Assembly: GCA_944321875.1 (NCBI GenBank)
Contig: CALUMX010000029.1
Span: forward strand, 1-39,032
Direction: 5' to 3'
Length of the DNA: 39,032 nt
Source: an uncultured Muribaculaceae bacterium
Lineage (GTDB): Bacteria > Bacteroidota > Bacteroidia > Bacteroidales > Muribaculaceae
Shown here: positions 25,356-30,820 of the stretch, piece by piece
How the letters are laid out: each line of letters starts with the position of its first letter
How positions within the stretch are numbered: the stretch's first letter is position 1
The notes under the pieces: model-generated
Seen by the model: the letters and a program-made list of their open reading frames with translations, nothing else
Told to the model about the DNA's origin: nothing
The model's database searches: none
Program-made: the position numbers and the translations under genes

Positions 25356-25387
25356 CAAATATAAGCGACTGATTATGTGGTTTGCAA
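25356..25387 (-). promoter_or_regulatory. Internal promoter of the signalling cluster
   Basis: On the minus strand CTTG with TTG at 25385-25387, 21 bases, then a perfect TATATTTG (25356-25363), 29 bases before the glycine-zipper gene. It would drive the distal five genes separately from the LytTR-FHA-caspase part. Confidence 0.6.
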
Positions 25388-25436
25388 GTTTTCTAAATCG
25401 TCTTGTACGAACCCTCGGGGTTTTTACACGAAAGTG

Positions 25437-26138
25437 CTACCATTGGACGACCACCGTGTCATACATGCTCTTGCTGGCAATGAGCTGCGGATGCTGCTCT
25501 TCCGACGAGCGGGTAGTCACGTCCTTGTAAATATAACGGAACAACTCTATCACGGTCACCTTACGGTCTCCGTTGTAGTCGGCCTTTCCACGCATGCCTT
25601 TCATCAACGCCTGCGACAGGAATCCGGCTCCCACCCAATGGGGTTCTTCCTGCGACACTTCGTCCGGACGGCTCGACACGAAGAACACATAGTTGCTTCT
25701 CACATTGGAAGCGGCAGTGCCGGCAAAGCAGGCATCAATGAAGCACATTACCGTCTTGGACTTCGCCGTCTTCAACACAGAGTCGAGCGTTGAGTAGGCA
25801 ATCGTAGCGTCGTGAGCCACAATCATATCCGGTCCGCCATGGCCGCTGAAGAAGAATATGATGCGGTCCTCTGCCTTTGCCACCGAGCAAATGTAGCGGA
25901 GCGAGGACATGATGTTCTCCGCCGTCGCATGCTTGCTGGTCAGCACCGTCACGTCCTGCGTCTGGGTTTTCATCAGTTTACCGAACAGCACGGCATCTTT
26001 TCCCGGCCGTGTCAGGTCGTTGATTTGCGGGTCGGCATAGTCAGACACACCCGCACAAAGCACGAACGTACGGGCAGACATCGCTCCCGACCAGAAGAGC
26101 AACGTCAGTACAAACAATAACTTAATAAATCGTTTCAT
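25437..26138 (-). CDS. Exported caspase-like (C14) cysteine protease
   Basis: A 233-residue protein: signal peptide (1-22), then a caspase/metacaspase p20-like domain. The catalytic dyad is H100 in FFFSGHGG and C137 in IDACFAG, both in perfect family context. A loop DYNGDRKVTVIE (187-198) has Asp/Asn/Asp/Glu in EF-hand spacing. Metacaspases are often Ca-dependent, so calcium control is plausible. It would act in the periplasm or beyond, with P1 preference unknown (metacaspases prefer Arg/Lys, an acidic pocket is not visible). It lies 32 bases after the first FHA gene and shares the promoter of the LytTR gene. Caspase-fold proteins in bacteria are often part of regulated or suicide proteolysis, but here the link is only positional. 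Confidence 0.9.
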   Translation of the reverse strand: MKRFIKLLFVLTLLFWSGAMSARTFVLCAGVSDYADPQINDLTRPGKDAVLFGKLMKTQTQDVTVLTSKHATAENIMSSLRYICSVAKAEDRIIFFFSGHGGPDMIVAHDATIAYSTLDSVLKTAKSKTVMCFIDACFAGTAASNVRSNYVFFVSSRPDEVSQEEPHWVGAGFLSQALMKGMRGKADYNGDRKVTVIELFRYIYKDVTTRSSEEQHPQLIASKSMYDTVVVQW

Positions 26139-26170
26139 ATTTTCTGTTTTTAAATTGAGTAAAATGCCTA

Positions 26171-26803
26171 TTATGAGTGAGCCTTACAGCTCGAGCAGGA
26201 TTCACGGTCAACCTCGAAATCAGACAGCGGGTGCCCGCAACGGGGGCAAATGACCCGGCGGCGCTGCTCGTCCTGGATTTTCTGCAACTGGTCGTTGCGC
26301 TGGATGATGAATGTGAACAAGACTGGTATCAGCAGTCCCAGACGCAGGATGATGATGCGCACCTGCGATGATATGTGAGGCAGGAAAGTGACTCCGAGAA
26401 TCGCTATCGCCACAATAAGATTCACCAGGCTCGAATTCTTGCGCATATTCTGGGCCTTGGCCTTCCGTGCCGCCAGTTCGTCACGCAGACGACGCAGCTT
26501 CTCAAACTCATAGGAATAGTTATTCGGGTCCTCCTCAATGGCATGGTGGGCCGTAAAGGCATATCCATTGATGGAACCGTCACCCAGACGGATGCAGGTA
26601 TCCTCCGTTATCTCCACCTTGCTGATACGCCGGAACGGGCCTCCGTTTTCCGAGATATAGGTCCCGTTGGTCGAGTTAAGGTCTTCCAGTATCCATCGGT
26701 TGTTCTCTATCGTAAGCAGGGCATGCCGACGGCTTACGCCGGCATTCAATATGGGGAATTTCTGATTTCCCTCCTTTCCCAACACTATCTGAATCTTTGA
26801 CAT
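26171..26803 (-). CDS. Membrane FHA protein with C-terminal zinc ribbon
   Basis: A 210-residue protein. The FHA domain covers residues 1-85 with full phosphothreonine-binding motifs: SRRH (24-27) and NSTNGTYI (43-50). Next are a basic coiled-coil-like stretch (95-122), two membrane helices (about 124-142 and 147-167) and a zinc ribbon with CPRC and CSSC (C186, C189, C203, C206). Both ends should face the cytosol, so it could bring phosphorylated proteins to the membrane. It starts 6 bases after the LytTR gene and is followed by the caspase-like gene, so it is one of two FHA readers in the cluster. Confidence 0.92.
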   Translation of the reverse strand: MSKIQIVLGKEGNQKFPILNAGVSRRHALLTIENNRWILEDLNSTNGTYISENGGPFRRISKVEITEDTCIRLGDGSINGYAFTAHHAIEEDPNNYSYEFEKLRRLRDELAARKAKAQNMRKNSSLVNLIVAIAILGVTFLPHISSQVRIIILRLGLLIPVLFTFIIQRNDQLQKIQDEQRRRVICPRCGHPLSDFEVDRESCSSCKAHS

Positions 26804-26809
26804 ACGTCT

Positions 26810-27175
26810 TTATTTTACGGTAAATTTCTCTTTAATCAAATCCTTATAGGAACGCAACAAGGCCTTCGGTATCTCAAGCACATGTGTGTGCTCCATACAG
26901 TCGGAAAGAGTCAGACGCTGGCGCACCACGTTGATGTGTGTCAGGTAATTCTGGTTAATGATATAGCTCCTTCCCAGACGGACAAACGGGCTTATGGCAG
27001 TCTTCACCATGGATTGCTTAATCAGTTCCTCCACTTTCGACAAGCCCAGCGTAACAACAATCTGCATTCCCTCCACATAGACAATCCGGGAGTAATTGCC
27101 GCTGGCCTCGATATAGGCAACTTTATCCAAATCCAGCATATAAAGCTCATCCCGTGAGTTCAGACATAGTTTCAT
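26810..27175 (-). CDS. Stand-alone LytTR DNA-binding regulator
   Basis: A 121-residue protein that is nearly all LytTR domain: DKVAYIEASGNYSRIVYVEG, then FVRLGRSYIINQNYLTHINVVR. There is no receiver domain, so it is not a normal two-component response regulator. It may be controlled by phosphorylation from the cluster's kinase, by oligomerisation, or not at all. The start at 27175 is chosen because AGGAGAA sits 6 bases upstream of that ATG, a good ribosome-binding site in this genome. The open frame extends further upstream but that part is not domain-like and overlaps the promoter. It is the first gene of the signalling cluster. Confidence 0.88.
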   Translation of the reverse strand: MKLCLNSRDELYMLDLDKVAYIEASGNYSRIVYVEGMQIVVTLGLSKVEELIKQSMVKTAISPFVRLGRSYIINQNYLTHINVVRQRLTLSDCMEHTHVLEIPKALLRSYKDLIKEKFTVK

Positions 27176-27245
27176 AGTATTCTCCTTTGATTTAATCAAT
27201 TCTGTAACAACAAAAACCAGCAAAACGGATGGCTGAAAACAATAA

Positions 27246-27276
27246 TTTCCCATACCGCTCATGCGGTTTCCCATAC
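27246..27276 (-). promoter_or_regulatory. Direct repeats with 21-bp period, possible LytTR site
   Basis: TTTCCCATAC occurs at 27246-27255 and again at 27267-27276 (plus strand), exactly 21 bases apart. A perfect inverted repeat ACCGC-TCAT-GCGGT (27254-27267) fills the space between. LytTR proteins typically bind two short direct repeats 21-22 bases apart. The site overlaps the expected transcript start of the LytTR gene, a position suited to self-repression. Confidence 0.5.
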
Positions 27277-27279
27277 GGT

Positions 27280-27287
27280 CAAAGGTA
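27280..27287 (-). promoter_or_regulatory. TAnnTTTG box of the LytTR-led operon
   Basis: TACCTTTG on the minus strand is a perfect -7 match. The leader to the start at 27175 would be about 100 bases long. I see no good -33 box, so an activator may be needed. Confidence 0.6.
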
Positions 27288-27330
27288 ATAAAAATTTGCG
27301 GAATCAGTTCTTCTCTTCTCAAAAAAATGT

Positions 27331-27348
27331 TGATACAGCTCTGTATCA
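27331..27348. promoter_or_regulatory. Perfect 8-bp-arm palindrome upstream of LytTR promoter
   Basis: TGATACAG and CTGTATCA flank a 2-base spacer. It lies about 60-75 bases upstream of the expected LytTR transcript start, where an activator could bind. Confidence 0.45.
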
Positions 27349-27360
27349 CGACCTTAACGA

Positions 27361-27420
27361 CACAAAAAAAGCAACTTGCTATCACAGCAAATCGCTTTTT
27401 TTTGTGGTTTTTTCAACCAC
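27361..27420. other. Two adjacent hairpins in a gene-free region
   Basis: The first runs from 27361 to 27406: outer arms CACAAAAAAAGC and GCTTTTTTTTGTG with inner arms TTGCT and AGCAA. The second, GTGGTT with AACCAC (27404-27420), shares three bases with the first, so the two could be mutually exclusive. Both may be terminators or part of an untranslated RNA. Confidence 0.45.
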
Positions 27421-27802
27421 TGACAACTAATGAAAAAAATAATGTTTCTACTGTTCTATATTGGATAGATAATTCTCTACTAACTAACAAGAAACGGAAA
27501 TTGGAGCACAGGATTTCGCTACCCTATACGACAATAAAAATGAAATCTCTTATTTCACTTTATCCGCAATTCGTACAAAAAATGAATTTTTCCGTAAGAG
27601 CAGCAACACTGAATCCTCAGATATAGGCTATTCCATAATTTCCACTGCAAAGAAAAACATTTTTTCTGCTCAATAAAAATTTTTTCGGCACTTTTTTCAT
27701 ATTTACTTGCATTTTATTTTCAAATATCTCTAAATTGACCAACTTTTCTTCAATTTATCCAATTTTTTGCCTCTCAGATATTTGTTTGCCACTTTTATGC
27801 AA

Positions 27803-27830
27803 AACGGCGGAAGCATCTGCCCCCGCCGTT
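27803..27830 (-). terminator. Probable terminator after DUF4834 gene
   Basis: On the minus strand AACGGCGG pairs with CCGCCGTT around a 12-base loop, with a short TTTT tail. It ends the psd-pssA-DUF4834 operon. Confidence 0.68.
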
Positions 27831-27836
27831 ATATTA

Positions 27837-28163
27837 TCAAAGTTCCTCAAATTCCACATCCGTAATCAAAGGTTCCTGTCGCCGGTTGTCCTCGTTTCCC
27901 CGGCTGCTTTCGTCGCGTCGCGGACGCTCACCCTCGATTTCCTCAAACTTCACATATTCGCCGTCGTTCTTATCGAACACCTTCGTGTTGCGCTCCGGTT
28001 CCGGCTGCGGCTGACGGCCGCCACCTCCGAAGGCTTCACCGGCACGGCGGAACTGCTTGTTCAGATTGCGCTTCATCTTCCACACGGTCAATATCACCCG
28101 CATGACAGGTACGACAATCAACAGCAACAGCACGCCCAATATGAATGCAAAAAAGCTTCCCAT
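27837..28163 (-). CDS. DUF4834 family membrane protein
   Basis: A 108-residue protein with one N-terminal membrane helix (about residues 4-27), a basic segment and a charged, disordered tail (GERPRRDESSRGNEDNRRQEP) ending in DVEFEEL. This fits the DUF4834 family, which I recall as found next to pssA in Bacteroidales. Its function is unknown. The third gene of the psd-pssA operon, it may help organise phospholipid synthesis, but that is inference from position only. Confidence 0.78.
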   Translation of the reverse strand: MGSFFAFILGVLLLLIVVPVMRVILTVWKMKRNLNKQFRRAGEAFGGGGRQPQPEPERNTKVFDKNDGEYVKFEEIEGERPRRDESSRGNEDNRRQEPLITDVEFEEL

Positions 28164-28205
28164 TTTTTCGAAATATTACGTTACACAGATAAGAACACCC
28201 GAGAA

Positions 28206-28916
28206 TTAAAAATGTTCAGTCTTCTTAGCCGTAGCCGACAGGAATATGTAGAAAATAACCGTCCACATGAGGCCCGCCACATGCGCGTAGGAAACGAAAC
28301 CTATCGCTCCGAGAAGCAGCGCGTAGCGGCGCACGTTGGGAGCCAGCGCAAACGTTTTCACCTTGAGGGAGAACATACGGACGTCGCACACCATCAGCAA
28401 CGGGAAAGCCAGCATCATCACCGTCATGAAGAGATTGCCGAGGTAGTAGTACTGCATGTTCCATGCCACAAGACCAATCCAGAAAATGGCATTGGCCGGA
28501 ATCGGCAGACCGATGAACGAAGTGGTCTGACGGTCGTCGATGTTGAAACGTGCCAGACGCAACGCGCCGAACACCGGAATCAGAAACGCCAGATAAGCCA
28601 GCGGGCTGTGGGTCTGCGTCTCTATCAGGTTAAACACCAATGCCGCCGGAGCGACACCGAAGCTCACGAGGTCGGACAGCGAGTCAAGTTCCTTCCCCAA
28701 ATTGGAATAGGCATGCAGCAGGCGGGCGCTGAGACCGTCGAAAAAGTCAAAAAAGGCGGCGAGGCCAATCATCAGAAAAGCCATTTCGTAGCCTTTGAGG
28801 CTGCCGAACGAATCGCCGAATTTAAATGCAAAGACACAAGCAAGACAGCCCGAAAGCAAATTCATGCACGTAATCGTATTGGGAATGTTTTGCTTTATCA
28901 CTCGTAGTATTTTCAT
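28206..28916 (-). CDS. pssA: CDP-diacylglycerol-serine O-phosphatidyltransferase
   Basis: Integral membrane enzyme of 236 residues that makes phosphatidylserine from CDP-diacylglycerol and serine, the precursor of phosphatidylethanolamine. The CDP-alcohol phosphotransferase signature is complete: D57, D60-G61, A64-R65, G74, D78 and D82. Six to eight hydrophobic helices follow. It lies 21 bases after psd, whose product decarboxylates its product, so the two act in sequence. Confidence 0.94.
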   Translation of the reverse strand: MKILRVIKQNIPNTITCMNLLSGCLACVFAFKFGDSFGSLKGYEMAFLMIGLAAFFDFFDGLSARLLHAYSNLGKELDSLSDLVSFGVAPAALVFNLIETQTHSPLAYLAFLIPVFGALRLARFNIDDRQTTSFIGLPIPANAIFWIGLVAWNMQYYYLGNLFMTVMMLAFPLLMVCDVRMFSLKVKTFALAPNVRRYALLLGAIGFVSYAHVAGLMWTVIFYIFLSATAKKTEHF

Positions 28917-28937
28917 TTTCTTGATTCCGTTAGAGAG

Positions 28938-29606
28938 TTATTTTTTCAGACGGGCAATTTGCGTAATTCCACCCGTTGTCTTATCGCCGATTTTCACAAG
29001 CACCTCCGCGTCAAGCGGCAGATAGATGTCGACACGGGAGCCGAATTTGATGAATCCGAGATGCTCCGACACGTCGGATTTCGCTCCGGGGCGGGCATAG
29101 GTTACGATGCGGCGGGCAATGGCACCGGCAATCTGACGCACGAGAATGCGCTGGCCGTTGTCAGCCTTGATGACAATCGACGAATGCTCGTTCTCCGAGC
29201 TCGATTTAGGCAAATAGGCCGCACGGAAACGTCCGGGCTGATACCTCACCTCCTCCACCTTTCCGTCGACTGGATACCAGTTGGCATGCACGTTGAACAC
29301 CGACATAAAGACGGACAACTGGATGGCACGGCCGTGGAGAAACACATCCTCCTCGACTTCCTCCAGTGCCACAACCGTACCGTCGACCGACGACAGCACC
29401 ATGTTCTCACGCACTCCCCTGTAGTCACGCGCGGGAGAGCGGAAGAAGTTGACGACCAGAGAGAGCATCACCAGCGATACACACCAAAGCACCACCGATA
29501 CGGCTACCGACGGCACAAAGATATAGACCGGAATGCAGATTACGATGAGTATTAGCAACAGAGCCAATATGATATTGACCCCTTCTTTATGTATCTTGAT
29601 GTTCAT
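28938..29606 (-). CDS. psd: Phosphatidylserine decarboxylase
   Basis: Pyruvoyl-dependent enzyme of 222 residues, the short form common in Bacteroidota. It makes phosphatidylethanolamine. The protein has two N-terminal membrane helices (about 11-54), a conserved SVFMSVFNVHANWYPVDG (98-115), and the self-cleavage site FGS at 188-190, where S190 becomes the pyruvoyl group. It starts the operon with pssA and DUF4834. Confidence 0.94.
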   Translation of the reverse strand: MNIKIHKEGVNIILALLLILIVICIPVYIFVPSVAVSVVLWCVSLVMLSLVVNFFRSPARDYRGVRENMVLSSVDGTVVALEEVEEDVFLHGRAIQLSVFMSVFNVHANWYPVDGKVEEVRYQPGRFRAAYLPKSSSENEHSSIVIKADNGQRILVRQIAGAIARRIVTYARPGAKSDVSEHLGFIKFGSRVDIYLPLDAEVLVKIGDKTTGGITQIARLKK

Positions 29607-29626
29607 TCTATGCTGGTTTTTCCGAG

Positions 29627-29634
29627 CAAAAATA
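29627..29634 (-). promoter_or_regulatory. TAnnTTTG box of the psd operon
   Basis: TATTTTTG on the minus strand lies 20 bases before the psd ATG. Confidence 0.5.
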
Positions 29635-29785
29635 GGACAAATTATTGAGATTATAAAATTTAAAGGTGAAAATCGGCTCTCCGGGCATTGTTTTCACCTC
29701 CCGGCGACAGCGTCAGACATCCGTTTTTTTATCACTTCCGACGTTGCGCATCAACCTTTTTATTTCAAATTTCACCTAATTTTCT

Positions 29786-29793
29786 TACCTTTG
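29786..29793 (+). promoter_or_regulatory. TAnnTTTG box of the pseudouridine synthase gene
   Basis: TACCTTTG lies 20 bases before the ATG at 29814. This puts a short leader on the transcript and supports that ATG over an upstream TTG at 29805. Confidence 0.6.
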
Positions 29794-29813
29794 CCTAAAA
29801 TTATTTGACAATT

Positions 29814-30728
29814 ATGGTAAACGGCAAACCGGGCGCACAGCGCAACAAATGGAAACCCGACAGTGTGTTGGTATGGAAAGAGCCAACAGGAGGCACCCTC
29901 ATGCAATGCCTCGAGGCAAAACTGACGGATCACAAACGCACGGCCATCAAAGCCCTGCTGAAGTATAACCAAGTGGCTATCAACTCATCGCCCACAACCC
30001 AATTCAACGCTCCCGTAGCGGCCGGCGACACGCTCGCCGTCAACTTCACCCGCCCCTTTGTCGTATTTTCCCATCCCCGCATGCAGCTCGTCTATGAGGA
30101 CGAGGACATCATCGTTGTCAACAAAAGCTACGGTCTGCTCTCCGTGTCGACCGACAAGGTCAAGGAAGGCACCGCCTACAGCATCCTGCGCGACTATCTG
30201 AAGCGCAAGGACCCGCGGCTGATGCTTTTCGTTGTCCACCGCCTCGACCGCGACACGTCGGGACTGATGATGTTCGCCAAGTCGGTAGAAGCTAAGGAAG
30301 CCATGCAGCACAACTGGAACAACATGGTGCTCGACCGCCGCTATGTGGCTGTCGTAGAGGGAAAAGTGGAAGAAGAAAGCGGTACGCTGCGCAGCTACCT
30401 CGGCGAGACCTCGCAATTTGAGGTCTACTCGTCGCAGAACCCCGAGGACGGACAGCTCGCCATCACCCGCTGGCGCCGCCTGCTCACGAAAAACGGCTAC
30501 TCACTCATGGAGCTGAGCCTCGACACAGGCCGCAAGAACCAAATCCGCGTCCACATGAAGGACCTCGGACATCCCATCGTTGGCGACCGCAAATACGGAG
30601 CCAAGAGCAGCCCTATCCACCGTCTTGCCCTGCACGCCAAGACCCTGCACTTCGCCCACCCGATGACGAAACGCGAGATGATGTTCGACACGCCCATCCC
30701 GTCGCGCTTCATGTCGCTTTTGAAATAG
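29814..30728 (+). CDS. RluA-family RNA pseudouridine synthase
   Basis: A 304-residue enzyme that isomerises uridine to pseudouridine in rRNA or tRNA. An S4-like RNA-binding region is in the first 80 residues (TLMQCLEAKLTDHKRTAIKALLKYNQVAINS). The catalytic motif HRLDRDTSGLMMFAKS has the catalytic Asp near residue 145, followed by RRYVAVVEG and GRKNQIRVHMKDLGHPIVGDRKYG near the C-terminus. ATG 29814 is preferred because it has a -7 box 20 bases upstream. The target site cannot be assigned from the sequence; RluA, RluC and RluD types are all possible. Confidence 0.9.
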   Translation: MVNGKPGAQRNKWKPDSVLVWKEPTGGTLMQCLEAKLTDHKRTAIKALLKYNQVAINSSPTTQFNAPVAAGDTLAVNFTRPFVVFSHPRMQLVYEDEDIIVVNKSYGLLSVSTDKVKEGTAYSILRDYLKRKDPRLMLFVVHRLDRDTSGLMMFAKSVEAKEAMQHNWNNMVLDRRYVAVVEGKVEEESGTLRSYLGETSQFEVYSSQNPEDGQLAITRWRRLLTKNGYSLMELSLDTGRKNQIRVHMKDLGHPIVGDRKYGAKSSPIHRLALHAKTLHFAHPMTKREMMFDTPIPSRFMSLLK

Positions 30729-30753
30729 AGGGGCGAGTTTACGGCTCTTTTCG

Positions 30754-30783
30754 TTTGTTTTCAGGATTTTATTTGTAAATTTG
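30754..30783 (+). promoter_or_regulatory. -33/-7 promoter of pheT
   Basis: TTTG (30754-30757), 18 bases, TAAATTTG (30776-30783), then about 30 bases to the pheT ATG. No T-box or leader-peptide attenuator is seen. Confidence 0.68.
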
Positions 30784-30820
30784 TGCGCTTTTAGCAATCG
30801 AAATAGAAAAATCACAGGCT

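Larger units (their letters stand above)
27176..27836. other. 660-base gene-free AT-rich region
   Basis: It holds the LytTR promoter, direct repeats, palindrome and hairpins listed separately. From about 27430 to 27800 I find only AT-rich sequence without a credible gene. An open frame at 27261-27626 on the plus strand has no ribosome-binding site or recognisable domain, and low-complexity composition. I treat it as non-coding. Confidence 0.6.

Noticed and set aside
27261..27626. Possible 121-residue gene on the plus strand in the gene-free region
   Set aside because: Low-complexity AT-driven product, no ribosome-binding site, and it runs through the LytTR promoter and two hairpins.
27735..28907. 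Long plus-strand open frame opposite pssA and DUF4834
   Set aside because: It covers two genes whose minus-strand products have clear family signatures.
30740..30820. T-box or leader-peptide attenuator in front of pheT
   Set aside because: The leader is only about 30 bases, with no Phe-rich short frame and no hairpin followed by a T-run.
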